Source of the DNA: Methanobrevibacter sp.
GTDB lineage: Archaea; Methanobacteriota; Methanobacteria; Methanobacteriales; Methanobacteriaceae
Assembly: GCF_017409525.1 (NCBI RefSeq)
Contig: NZ_JAFQSO010000001.1
Location: 62,001-126,000 of the forward strand
Direction: 5' to 3'
DNA length: 64,000 nt
Part shown: positions 27,583 through 36,132 of the stretch, one piece after another
How positions within the stretch are numbered: position 1 is the first letter of the stretch
Layout: every line of letters begins with the position of its first letter
The notes under the pieces: model-generated
Told to the model about the DNA's origin: nothing
Seen by the model: the letters and a program-made list of their open reading frames with translations, nothing else
The model's database searches: none
Made by a program: the position numbers and the translations under genes

Positions 27583-28098
27583 ATGATGATTATTTTATGT
27601 GTTACTGGTAGTGTTGCTGCCGGTGAAGCTATTAAATTAGCCCGTGAATTTAGACGCAATGATGTTGAAGTTAAATGCTTTATGAGTGATGCTGCTTGTG
27701 AACTTATACATCCTAATTCTATGGAGTTTGCAACAGGCAATTCTGTGGTGACTGAACTCACTGGAGAAATTGAGCATGTTAAATATTCTCAGGAAGATTT
27801 AGTACTTGTTGCTCCAGCCACTGCAAATACAATCTCAAAATTTGCATATAAGATAGCGGACAATCCAATTTCCACTCTTTTAATTACTGCATATGGCCAT
27901 GACACTCCAATTATTTTTGTCCCGTCAATGCATGATTCAATGTATAAGGCCATTAGCGAGAATGTTGAGAAGATTAAGAATGAGGGTTCGGCAATATTCA
28001 TAAACCCTCGCATGGATGAGGGGAAAGCCAAATTCCCATCAAAAGAGGATATTGTTTTGGAATCTTTAAGAACAATTAATTTAAATAAACAGGATTGA
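27583..28098 (+). CDS. coaC: Phosphopantothenoylcysteine decarboxylase domain (CoaC half)
   Basis: The 171-residue product is the flavoprotein (HFCD) half of CoaBC. The features are LCVTGSVAAGEAIKLA at the N-terminus, the active-site histidine in EIEHVKY near residue 67, VAPATANTISK near residue 85, the PxMxxxM motif as VPSMHDSMY, and the substrate clamp NPRMDEGKAKF near residue 145. It decarboxylates phosphopantothenoylcysteine in coenzyme A synthesis. In related archaea this domain is usually fused to CoaB; here a TGA at 28096-28098 ends it and CoaB continues in the +1 frame. ATG 27586 is an alternative start with better spacing from AGGTG. Confidence 0.85.
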   Translation: MMIILCVTGSVAAGEAIKLAREFRRNDVEVKCFMSDAACELIHPNSMEFATGNSVVTELTGEIEHVKYSQEDLVLVAPATANTISKFAYKIADNPISTLLITAYGHDTPIIFVPSMHDSMYKAISENVEKIKNEGSAIFINPRMDEGKAKFPSKEDIVLESLRTINLNKQD

Positions 28099-28102
28099 TT
28101 TT

Positions 28103-28744
28103 ATTAAAGGCAAAAAAGTTTTAATAAGTATGGGGGGAACATTTGAACCTATTGATTCTGTGAGAGGAATTACAAATAAGTCTTCCGGAAAAATGGGTTT
28201 GGAGCTTGCAAAAGAGGCATATATTAGAGGTGCTGATTTAAAATTGGTTGTAGCTAATGTGAGTGTCGATATTCCTTCTGTTTTTGATGTGGTTCGTGTT
28301 GAAACCAGCAGTGAAATGAATGATGCAATCTTGGATTTGATATCTGAATATGATATTTTCATATCCACTGCCGCAGTGTCTGATTTTGAATTTAGGCAAA
28401 AATCTGATAAAAAGCTTGATTCTAGCAGTTCTCTTTTTTTAAATCTTAAACCGACAACCAAAATTATTCGCCAGATTAAGAAGGTTAACCCGGATATATT
28501 TCTGGTTGGCTTTAAGGCGGAGTTTAATGTTTCCCATGAGGATATTATTAATTGCGCAAGAAAGCAGATTTCAGATGCGGGCACTGATTTGGTCATTGCA
28601 AATGACGTGTCTAAAAACGGATGTCATTTTGGATCTGATAATAATGAGGTTTTAATTGTGGATGAAGATGTGATGTCTGTTCCATTGGCTTCGAAAAAGG
28701 AAGTTGCGAAAACAATCATTGATGTAATATCCAAAAAGATATAG
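28103..28744 (+). CDS. coaB: Phosphopantothenate-cysteine ligase domain (CoaB half)
   Basis: This half (213 residues from ATT 28103) carries the CoaB signature KGKKVLISMGGTFEPID near its start, the VRGITNKSSGKMGLELAKEA stretch, AAVSDFEF near residue 95, LKPTTKIIRQI, and LVGFKAEF. It joins phosphopantothenate and cysteine using CTP. The first ATG (28130) lies inside the first beta strand and nucleotide loop, so it is unlikely to be the true start. Either an AUU start at 28103 (AGGATTGAT lies just upstream) or a frameshift joining it to coaC is needed. The two frames differ by +1, and the coaB frame is closed upstream by a TAA near 28082. Confidence 0.78.
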   Translation: MKGKKVLISMGGTFEPIDSVRGITNKSSGKMGLELAKEAYIRGADLKLVVANVSVDIPSVFDVVRVETSSEMNDAILDLISEYDIFISTAAVSDFEFRQKSDKKLDSSSSLFLNLKPTTKIIRQIKKVNPDIFLVGFKAEFNVSHEDIINCARKQISDAGTDLVIANDVSKNGCHFGSDNNEVLIVDEDVMSVPLASKKEVAKTIIDVISKKI

Positions 28745-28745
28745 A

Positions 28746-28912
28746 TTAATCTACATCTACTTTAATTAATCCTATTTTTTCATCAACAAGTTACATTATT
28801 TTGATGGTAGCGTCATTTATTGGGATGCTTATTTTCATATTATTCATTTTATCAACTGGAAAATCAAAATAAAGGGGAGTTATTTTCACACCATTAGATT
28901 GTTTTTTCAAAA
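28746..28912 (-). pseudogene. Possible C-terminal gene remnant
   Basis: On the minus strand a frame with coding character reads about 55 residues, including PLYFDFPVDKMNNMKISIPI and, after one internal TAA at 28791-28793, LVDEKIGLIKVDVD, then stops at 28746-28748. It is closed upstream by a TAA near 28910 and has no start signal. I do not recognise the protein. It may be the end of a gene lost when the neighbouring island formed, but chance cannot be excluded for so short a stretch. Confidence 0.35.
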
Positions 28913-29160
28913 TTTTTTAGGTCATACTAAATTGCATTGTATTTGTCTTATTTGTTATTTGCCATTGTAGTTATATTTGATTTTTTGATTGTGAATACAT
29001 TTTAAATGCAATTTTGTTTTGAATATGTATGGTGAAATCCTATAATTATTTGCTTTAGGATGTATTTTATTATGCAATATTAAGCTCAAAATAGTAATAC
29101 TTTTTCAAATAAAATAAGCAAATTAATCTTTTAAAATTTTTCTTGTAAAAATAGTTATTT
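28913..29160. other. Intergenic DNA without recognisable gene
   Basis: This stretch is AT-rich with stops in all frames. I see only short runs such as a TAGTAATACTTTTTC motif near 29092, which resembles the 3' end of the relic genes nearby but is too short to assign. Confidence 0.4.
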
Positions 29161-29258
29161 CAATAAAATAAGTTCATGCCTTTAGGCTTTAGTTAAATGG
29201 AGTGATTAATAGAGTGAATCCACCTAAAGGACGCTTAAATGAACTTTTATTTTATTTG
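29161..29258 (+). other. 98-nt imperfect hairpin, possible RNA or miniature element
   Basis: The left arm CAATAAAATA-AGTTCAT (29161-29177) pairs with ATGAACT-TT-TATTTTATTTG (29239-29258), with a two-base bulge. Inside it CCTTTAGG (29179-29186) pairs with CCTAAAGG (29223-29230). A 36-base loop lies between, and an asymmetric internal loop of 1 and 8 bases separates the two stems. It is longer and more structured than the terminators in this window and is about 400 bases from the nearest intact gene. It could be a small RNA or a miniature inverted-repeat element; no second copy was seen here. Confidence 0.45.
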
Positions 29259-29301
29259 CATTAGCATATATAATATTTTATTTTATAGTATAAAAAGGTA
29301 T

Positions 29302-29783
29302 CTAAGTAATACTTTTCGGCGATTTTTGTAGTAATTTTTTATATTTCTTAGAGGTGTTTTTTAGTTGATTATCACTCAAAAATTGGGTGATTTTTTTCAA
29401 AAATTTTTTTATATTGGCAATGCATTATTGCCTTTTTTGTACTGCATTTGTTTTGAAATTTGGTTAATTTTAAAAAATTTATCGTAGGTTTTCTTTTGAT
29501 ATTTGTTGGATTTTCCTTTAGGATTTTATATATTTCTGGTTTTGATGATTTTCATTGCAAAACTATTGGTCGATTATTCTTTTTGACAAAATTTTCATGT
29601 GTTTTTAATGGGGTGATTTTTAATGTTTTGATATTTGTTAAGGTATTCTGGGTATATATTTTTGTCTATTGGGGTATGACATTTCTTTTTGGCAGTTTCA
29701 TAAAAATTTAAATCTATACGAATCTTTTGATTTTTATTTAAATTTGAAAAATTTATTTTTTTTAACAGATTCTTAAAATCCAA
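29302..29783 (-). pseudogene. Relic A of an unidentified gene
   Basis: On the minus strand a decayed reading frame starts with about 60 open residues (MDFKNLLKKINFSNLNKNQ...), then continues in the same frame through several stops (KFFKINQI, YKKGNNALPI) and, after a one-base shift, ends with SDNQLKNTSKKYKKLLQK and a TAG at 29302-29304. The same words occur in relic B with silent changes (ATT/ATC, GCA/GCG), which is why I read it as former coding sequence and not as intergenic repeat. The protein family is unknown; the basic composition would suit a DNA-binding or transposition protein (speculation). Confidence 0.55.
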
Positions 29784-29849
29784 TCTATTTTATCAAAATT
29801 ATCATTAGGGATATTGCAAAATTTAAAAGATGATTGATTGCTACACTAG

Positions 29850-29885
29850 AAAAAAAGAAGAAGGGTAGATGCGTGTTGCACCTAC
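29850..29885 (-). terminator. Intrinsic-like terminator of the giant surface protein gene
   Basis: On the minus strand GTAGGTGC pairs with GCATCTAC (one G-U pair) around five bases, at 29865-29885, and a T-rich tract with seven consecutive T residues follows at 29851-29857. The hairpin includes the stop codon. Confidence 0.6.
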
Positions 29886-32800
29886 TTGATTTTAATTTTA
29901 ATGTTTTTGATTACTTTGCTGTAGTAACTGTTTCCGTTATATTTGATAATTGCTTTGTAAGTTCCTTTTTTAGCTAATTTGGTAATTTTAAATGTTGCTT
30001 TACCTTTGCTGTTGGTTTTAGCAGCATATGTTTTACCTTTAACTTTTAAGGTAACCTTTGCTTTTTTTATTGCTTTGTTTTTGTTGGTTTTTAATGTTAC
30101 GCTGTATTTTTTGGTTTTAACTGATTTTTTGAATGATTTTGCTTTTGCAGTCAATTTTGGAGTAGCTTTTTTAACAGTTACTTTGATAGATTTGCTTGAA
30201 GCGCTGTAGTTGGCATCTCCTGCAAACTTGATTGATGCAGTATATGCTTTTGGATCTAAACTGGAGATATCAACTGAAACCTGTCCTTTGGAATTGGTTT
30301 TCAATGTTTTTGAAATCTTGCCCACTTTAACTGTCACTTTTTTGTTCGCTAAAACTCCATTGGAATCTTTAAGTGTAACGATAAGTTTTTTAGCCACATT
30401 ATATGTGGCAGTTACACTTGATGCAGTTAATTGTGTTTTTGATTTGGTAACACTAATATCTTGAACAATAGTAGACATTATATGGTTTTTATCAGGAATT
30501 GCTGAAACAACCAATTTATAATCCCCAATGCTCAAACCAGAAATGGTGATGACATTATTTTCAGAAATATTAACAACTGCCTCATCATGATATGGAACAA
30601 AAGCCAAATCAATTTTGATAATACCATTAAGAATAGGATCAATAACAATGTCCTTACCATACTCAAATGCAGTTACGGGGATGATTAGTGTTGCATTTGC
30701 CTTATTTACAGTTATTTTAACAATATTGCTTACAGACTCATGGTCTCTGTCTGGAATGGTTGTGATATTTAAGCTATAATTTCCAGCATCTAAATTTGAA
30801 ACAAAAATTTGATTGCCGCTGATAGCTACAAAAGCATCTGAACAATTTACAACATTCGCATTAAATCCAGTAGCTCCATTTACTGTAACTGTTGCAGTGC
30901 CAAATAATCCGTAATCAAAAACAATATCTGATGCATTGATTGTTGATTTTGCTTTAATAACAGTGCTGTTAATGCCCTGATTATCGGTTATGTTGATGCT
31001 TGGACATACAGTGAATATTTCGACCGGACCTAAATTATTGAACACATATTCAGCCACATATCCACTTATTTCTAAATTGAATTCAGCCTCAACCAAAGTG
31101 CCGTTTACATTGAAGTATACGTAATATCCTTCTTCAATTAGATTTCCATTGTCATCAGTAATAAAAGCAAATAACCTGGTTTTAACCCCATAAACGAAAG
31201 GTGTGCGGGACACGACTATTGCAGTGCATGGTGAGGTAATGTTTCCACCATAATTGTGGATTTCACTGGATTGAACGTTTATTGTGTTGTTATGCAGGTA
31301 TAAAATTCCGTAATTGTTGTCAACTGTTTTTCCTTTAAGACAATCGCTTTCAAATATTGAATTGGACAATGTTAAAGTCGAATACATTGCATTGCGTATT
31401 GTGCATCCTGAATCTGCAGAACTGTCAATGAACTGGCAATTGTCAACAGTTAGATTACCTATATTCAGTATTGCTGAAATGAAATCTGTTGCGACATTAC
31501 TGATGAAATCTGATTCATTAATCAAAGCATTGCCACAGGATACATATACTGCTCCAACTTCGGGTGCATTATTTCTTTCAAATTTTGATTTAATAATGGT
31601 TGCTTTGTTAGAGTAAGTAAATATTGCACCACAATCATCTAAAGCAGTATTGTTGACAAATTCAGATTCAAATATGGACAATTCTTCTCCTTCAAAAGAT
31701 AGGGCACCTCCAGTAACATATGCAGTGTTATTGATGAATTTTGAATTTAACACTGTTAGTTTGCCCTCTTCAGAGTATATGGCACCACCATATTGGGAAG
31801 CGACATTATTAGTAAAATTACAATTTTCTACAGTACTTGTACCATTAAAGAAAATTGCTCCACCAAATTCCGCAATATTGTTCTTAAAGAGTATGTTTTC
31901 AATGGCTCCGGATTTAGCAGCAATTGCCCCACCATAAATAGCATTATTATCAATGAATTCTCCGTTAAATACTGCATTTTCGATGTTTTCGAAGAAATTG
32001 ATTCCTGCTCCATATGAGGCTTTGTTGTTGATGAAATTGCTGTTGAATGCAATGTTTTGTGGGGTTTGTCTGTAGTTTATTGCTCCACCATGTTTAGCAG
32101 CAGTGTTGTTGATTAAGTCACATGTAAATATGCAATTGCTTGACACACCGGTGAAGGTTATTGCTCCACCGTTACCGCTGCCATCTTCGGAGCTTATTCC
32201 CCAAGCGGAGTTGTTGATGAAGGATCCTGTGAAGTTATTGCCGTTTGTGGCTCCATAGAAAACAATTGCACCTCCAGATGAATTGGCCATATTTGATTTG
32301 AATTCACTGTTGAATTTGTTATTGTTTGCTTTATTGTAGAAGAAGATTGCTCCACCTTGATTTGCATAGTTGGCTGTGAAAATTCCTTCGAATTGATTGT
32401 TTTCAGCGAGATTGCGGAAAAATATGGCTCCACCGCTGGCTTTGTTTGCCTTATTATTATTAAATTCGGCGGAAATTATGTTATTAGTTGATTTGGCTTG
32501 GAAAACTATTGCTCCACCAATTCTTTCAGCTTCATTACCTTCAAAATAACCGTTAATTATAACATTGTCAGTTTCATTGTTGAAGAATATTGCTCCACCT
32601 TGATATGCATTATTATTGATGAATGTGGAATTGATTTTACAATTAGAAGCGGAAGCATTAATATAAATTGCACCTGCTTGGAAAGCAGTGTTGCCATTGA
32701 ATTCTCCGTTAAATTCTGCATTTTCGATGCTTTTGAAGAAATTGATTCCTGCTCCATATGATGCTTTGTTGTTGATGAAATTGCTGTTGAATGTAATGTT

Positions 32801-35158
32801 TTGTGGGGTTTGTCTGTAGTTTATTGCTCCACCATGTTTAGCAGCAGTGTTGTTGATTAAGTCACATGTAAATATGCAATTGCTTGACACACCGGTGAAG
32901 GTTATTGCTCCACCGTTACCAACACTATCTCCAGAACTTATTCCCCAAGCGGAGTTGTTGATGAAGGATCCTGTGAAGTTATTGCCGTCTGTGGCTCCAT
33001 AGAAAACAATTGCACCTCCAGATGAATTAACTATATTTGATTTGAATTCACTGTTGAATTTGTTATTGTTTGCTTTATTGTAGAAGAAGATTGCTCCGCC
33101 CTGATTTGCATAGTTGGCTGTGAAGATACCTTCGAATTGATTGTTTTCAGCGAGATTGCGGAAGAATATGGCTCCACCGCTGGCTTTGTTTGCTATATTA
33201 TTATTAAATTCAGCGGAAATTATGTTATTGGATGCTTTAGCTTGGAAAACTATGGCTCCTCCAATTCTTTCAGCCTCATTACCTTCAAAATAACCATTAA
33301 TTATAACATTATTAGTTTCATTGTTAAAGAATATTGCTCCGCCTCGATATGCACTATTATTGATGAATTTGGAATTGATTTCACAATTGGAAACTGAAGC
33401 ATTAATATAAATTGCACCACCATCTACAGTTGCAATATTCCTTATAAATTGACTTTCATTGAATCTATTGGAAATAAAAGATCTATAAGTACCTATTGCG
33501 CCTCCATTATTACCTGCGGTGTTTTTGATGAAGGAACAGTCTTCAAATACATTGGATACTATATTTCCTTTGTAGTATATTGCTCCACCATCATTGATGG
33601 CTGTGTTGTTGTCAAATGAACATTTCTCAAATGTGTTGTTTTTGGATTGACCATATCCGTTTAATGCTCCACCTTTGGATGCGGCGTTGCTAGTGAAATT
33701 AACATTAACATATGTATTATCATTATTTACATTATTGTCGGTGTTTATTGCTCCTCCGCCATTTTTAGCACTGTTTTTATAGAATGTAACATTGTTGAAA
33801 CTTGTTTTGGAGGTTTCTCCATGGAAATTAATTGCTCCACCGTCTGCGCCTTTTGCTTTGTTGTTTGTAAAAGTCAAGTTTTCAAACAGACTTTCGCTGG
33901 AACTTCCACGAATATAAACTGCACCACCATTGTTGGCAGCAACATTGTCTATAAAATCAGTATTTGCAACGGCATTTTTGGTAAATTTATCATAAACATA
34001 TAAAGCACCACCATTTGCTGTTGCACTATTGTTAATGAATGAATCATTATAGAATTTATTGTAATTGAAAGCCATATTGGTGTTTATTGCTCCACCATTG
34101 CTTGCAGTGTTTTTGATGAATGAACAGCTTTCAAAGATATTGTATTGTATGTTTCTTGCGTAATATATTGCTCCGCCATTATTGGTGGCTGAGTTGTCGG
34201 TAAATGAACATCCTTTGAATGAGTTGCCATGTGATTGACCATATCCGTTTAATGCTCCGCCTTTGGATGCGGTGTTGCTAGTGAAATTAACATTAACATA
34301 TGCATTATTATCATTTACATTTTGATCGGTGTTTATTGCTCCTCCACCATTTTTAGCACTGTTTTTGTAGAATGTGATGTTGTTAAACCTTGTGTTTATT
34401 AGTTCCCAATGGAAATTAATTGCTCCACCGTCTGCGCCTTTTGCCTTGTTGTTTGTAAAAGTCAAGTTTTCAAACAGACTTTTGCTGGTACTGTTGAAAA
34501 TATAGGCTGCACCCCCATTTTTATCAGCGGCATTGTTTGTAAATTCCGTATTTTTAATGGTACTGCTGGTAAAAGCGCCATTAACATATAATGCACCACC
34601 ATTTTTAGTAGCAATATTGTTTATAAATTTACAGTTGTCAAGGACTACATTTGAAACGTCATTATTGAATATGATGGCTCCACCCAAATCAGATTTACCG
34701 TTTACAAATGTAATGTTGTTTAGAAAAATATTGCTGGAAGCATTTATGTTGAATATTCTGGATTTTTCCAAACCGTTAATTGTAAAACCATTACCATTGA
34801 TAGTAATGGCATTATTTATGATTATTTCTTCATCTGTTCCATTGTAAGTATAATCATTTGTTAAATTAATCGCACCACCTTCTCCGGCAGCATTGATTTT
34901 AATCTGCAAATCCTTGAAAGTCCCGTTATCTTTCGCATTTAAAATTTCTCCGTTTGAAGATGAAATTACCTCATTTTCTCCATTTGTCAATATCTCTTCA
35001 GTATTTATATCTTTGTCTTGTGTTACTATTTCATCAACATTTATGCCAGTATCTTGTGATATTATTTCGGCAGTTGCATTGTTGTCTACTGCACTTATAC
35101 CAGATAAACTGATTAAAGCAAATAAAATTATAGTAGCAATTATAAGTTTATGCTTAAT
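29882..35158 (-). CDS. Giant adhesin-like protein: beta-helix repeats plus Ig-like repeats
   Basis: The product has 1758 residues when begun at ATT 35158. That start follows a perfect GGAGG and yields a normal signal peptide (MKHKLIIATIILFALISLSG, then ISA). The first conventional start, TTG 34990, would remove the signal. Residues of about 70-1230 are parallel beta-helix repeats with recurring GGAIYF/GGAINF and F.NN.A words, as in Chlamydia-type polymorphic membrane protein repeats. The rest is Ig-like or big_3-type repeats ending in a lysine-rich domain. No C-terminal membrane anchor is seen. It is presumably exported and attached to the pseudomurein wall for contact with host or other microbes. 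Two long internal tandem duplications are present. Confidence 0.88.
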   Translation of the reverse strand: MKHKLIIATIILFALISLSGISAVDNNATAEIISQDTGINVDEIVTQDKDINTEEILTNGENEVISSSNGEILNAKDNGTFKDLQIKINAAGEGGAINLTNDYTYNGTDEEIIINNAITINGNGFTINGLEKSRIFNINASSNIFLNNITFVNGKSDLGGAIIFNNDVSNVVLDNCKFINNIATKNGGALYVNGAFTSSTIKNTEFTNNAADKNGGAAYIFNSTSKSLFENLTFTNNKAKGADGGAINFHWELINTRFNNITFYKNSAKNGGGAINTDQNVNDNNAYVNVNFTSNTASKGGALNGYGQSHGNSFKGCSFTDNSATNNGGAIYYARNIQYNIFESCSFIKNTASNGGAINTNMAFNYNKFYNDSFINNSATANGGALYVYDKFTKNAVANTDFIDNVAANNGGAVYIRGSSSESLFENLTFTNNKAKGADGGAINFHGETSKTSFNNVTFYKNSAKNGGGAINTDNNVNNDNTYVNVNFTSNAASKGGALNGYGQSKNNTFEKCSFDNNTAINDGGAIYYKGNIVSNVFEDCSFIKNTAGNNGGAIGTYRSFISNRFNESQFIRNIATVDGGAIYINASVSNCEINSKFINNSAYRGGAIFFNNETNNVIINGYFEGNEAERIGGAIVFQAKASNNIISAEFNNNIANKASGGAIFFRNLAENNQFEGIFTANYANQGGAIFFYNKANNNKFNSEFKSNIVNSSGGAIVFYGATDGNNFTGSFINNSAWGISSGDSVGNGGAITFTGVSSNCIFTCDLINNTAAKHGGAINYRQTPQNITFNSNFINNKASYGAGINFFKSIENAEFNGEFNGNTAFQAGAIYINASASNCKINSTFINNNAYQGGAIFFNNETDNVIINGYFEGNEAERIGGAIVFQAKSTNNIISAEFNNNKANKASGGAIFFRNLAENNQFEGIFTANYANQGGAIFFYNKANNNKFNSEFKSNMANSSGGAIVFYGATNGNNFTGSFINNSAWGISSEDGSGNGGAITFTGVSSNCIFTCDLINNTAAKHGGAINYRQTPQNIAFNSNFINNKASYGAGINFFENIENAVFNGEFIDNNAIYGGAIAAKSGAIENILFKNNIAEFGGAIFFNGTSTVENCNFTNNVASQYGGAIYSEEGKLTVLNSKFINNTAYVTGGALSFEGEELSIFESEFVNNTALDDCGAIFTYSNKATIIKSKFERNNAPEVGAVYVSCGNALINESDFISNVATDFISAILNIGNLTVDNCQFIDSSADSGCTIRNAMYSTLTLSNSIFESDCLKGKTVDNNYGILYLHNNTINVQSSEIHNYGGNITSPCTAIVVSRTPFVYGVKTRLFAFITDDNGNLIEEGYYVYFNVNGTLVEAEFNLEISGYVAEYVFNNLGPVEIFTVCPSINITDNQGINSTVIKAKSTINASDIVFDYGLFGTATVTVNGATGFNANVVNCSDAFVAISGNQIFVSNLDAGNYSLNITTIPDRDHESVSNIVKITVNKANATLIIPVTAFEYGKDIVIDPILNGIIKIDLAFVPYHDEAVVNISENNVITISGLSIGDYKLVVSAIPDKNHIMSTIVQDISVTKSKTQLTASSVTATYNVAKKLIVTLKDSNGVLANKKVTVKVGKISKTLKTNSKGQVSVDISSLDPKAYTASIKFAGDANYSASSKSIKVTVKKATPKLTAKAKSFKKSVKTKKYSVTLKTNKNKAIKKAKVTLKVKGKTYAAKTNSKGKATFKITKLAKKGTYKAIIKYNGNSYYSKVIKNIKIKIK
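31943..33430 (-). repeat. Two tandem copies of a 744-bp unit in the surface protein gene
   Basis: Blocks of about 32687-33430 and 31943-32686 are nearly identical and offset by 744 bp (248 codons): for example ATTAATATAAATTGCACC occurs at 33401 and 32657. They encode matching beta-helix stretches such as YFEGNEAERIGGAI and FINNSAWGISS. The edges are approximate. The low divergence shows a recent duplication or gene conversion. Confidence 0.85.
33419..34594 (-). repeat. Two tandem copies of a 588-bp unit in the surface protein gene
   Basis: Blocks of about 34007-34594 and 33419-34006 repeat with a 588-bp period (196 codons): CGTCTGCGCC occurs at 34429 and 33841 within long matching context. 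They code for SLFENLTFTNNKAKGADGG and TDxNVNxDNxYVNVNFTSN. They are more diverged than the 744-bp pair, so this duplication is older. The edges are approximate. Confidence 0.82.
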
Positions 35159-35165
35159 AAAAATT

Positions 35166-35213
35166 CCTCCTATTTGTATAAAAATCTTATATTATTATAT
35201 ATATGTATATAAA
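35166..35213 (-). promoter_or_regulatory. Promoter and ribosome binding site of the giant surface protein
   Basis: On the minus strand TTTATATA (35206-35213) is a TATA candidate about 50 bases before the start codon. AGGAGG (35166-35171) then lies 7 bases before ATT 35158. The strength and spacing of this Shine-Dalgarno are what decide the AUU start. Confidence 0.55.
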
Positions 35214-35312
35214 TATTTATAATTTTATAAATTATTTTTAACATAACTATGGGGGAATGTGGTATTGATTAATTGAGTAGATTGCAAAAGCTTGATATAT
35301 ATTGATACATAT

Positions 35313-35790
35313 CTAAGTAATACTTTCTGGCGGTTTTTGTAGTAATTTTTTATATTTCTTAGAGGTGTTTTTTAGTTGATTATCACTTGAAAAACGGGTG
35401 GTTTTTTTTAAAAATTTTTATTATAATGACAACGCATTATCGCCTTTTTTGTACTTCCCTAGTTTTTGAATTTGGTTGATTTTAAAAAATTTATCTACTG
35501 TTTTCATCGGATATCTGGGGGATTCTAGTTTGAGAGTTTATGTATTTTGACTGGGGTTTATTTTCGGCGTAAAACTATTTGTCAGCTATTCTTCATTGTA
35601 AAATATTTTGATGTTTTTAGTCATGTGATTTTTTAAGGTGGTGATATTTATTAGGGTATTATGGGTGGTGTTTTCAGATGTTACTTGATATCATCTCTTT
35701 TTTGTGAACTCATGAAAAATTAAATTGATGTAATCTTTTTGATTCTTATTTGAAATTGAAAATCATATCTCTTTTTTATTTAGATTTGAT
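35313..35790 (-). pseudogene. Relic B of the same unidentified gene
   Basis: This copy lies upstream of the surface protein gene. Over the 75 bases next to its TAG (35313-35315) only three differ from relic A; similarity continues more weakly for some 400 bases. The minus-strand words KFFKINQIQK, YKKGDNALSL and SSDNQLKNTSKKYKKLLQK parallel relic A, with different stops and a one-base length change. The upstream border near 35790 is approximate. Confidence 0.55.
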
Positions 35791-36104
35791 TTATGCATTC
35801 AATTTTTTAAATAGAAGATTTTTTCTTTTTATTGTGTATGGTTGTTTTTCACAATTTTCATTAACTTTGAAAAGATTATACTTTTCATGAAAGAAATTCA
35901 TTAATATAGTAATATCGCTTTAAATTTGTAAAATTGATTTTATTTCAAATAAAAACCATTTATAATTTTTAGTTTAATGTAATATTTGGTAATTTATCTT
36001 CATTGAATGAAAAAATGTAAATTATGGAAAGAGACATGCTATAAAATTATGTAATAATAGTGTAAAAGGGATTGGCCGATTGTCGAAAAAATTCTGAAGT
36101 GTTT
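35791..36104. other. Intergenic DNA without recognisable gene
   Basis: About 310 bases of AT-rich DNA with stops in every frame lie between relic B and the permease terminator. I see no repeat, RNA gene or clear promoter. Confidence 0.4.
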
Positions 36105-36125
36105 GAGGAAATTGAATTTTTCCTC
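36105..36125 (-). terminator. Hairpin at the end of the purine permease gene
   Basis: GAGGAAA (36105-36111) pairs with TTTCCTC (36119-36125) around seven bases, 8 bases after the permease stop codon on the minus strand. The following T tract is weak. Confidence 0.5.
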
Positions 36126-36132
36126 TAACAAC

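Noticed and set aside
28096-28103. Programmed +1 frameshift joining coaC and coaB
   Set aside because: The site GAT TGA has no favourable re-pairing for the P-site tRNA in the +1 frame and no stimulatory structure was seen, so fission or a sequence error is more likely.
29460-29711. Plus-strand reading frame of 83 residues in the gap after coaB
   Set aside because: It lies opposite relic A, has no homologous open frame in relic B and no ribosome binding site; the similarity between the copies is coding-like only on the minus strand.
29595-29783. Minus-strand 62-residue frame taken as an intact small gene
   Set aside because: The same frame continues past its stop with residues shared with relic B, so it is the 5' part of a decayed gene.
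29291-35760. Flanking repeats interpreted as ends of a composite transposon around the surface protein gene
   Set aside because: The copies are diverged direct repeats with coding-like character; no transposase, terminal inverted repeats or target duplication could be identified.
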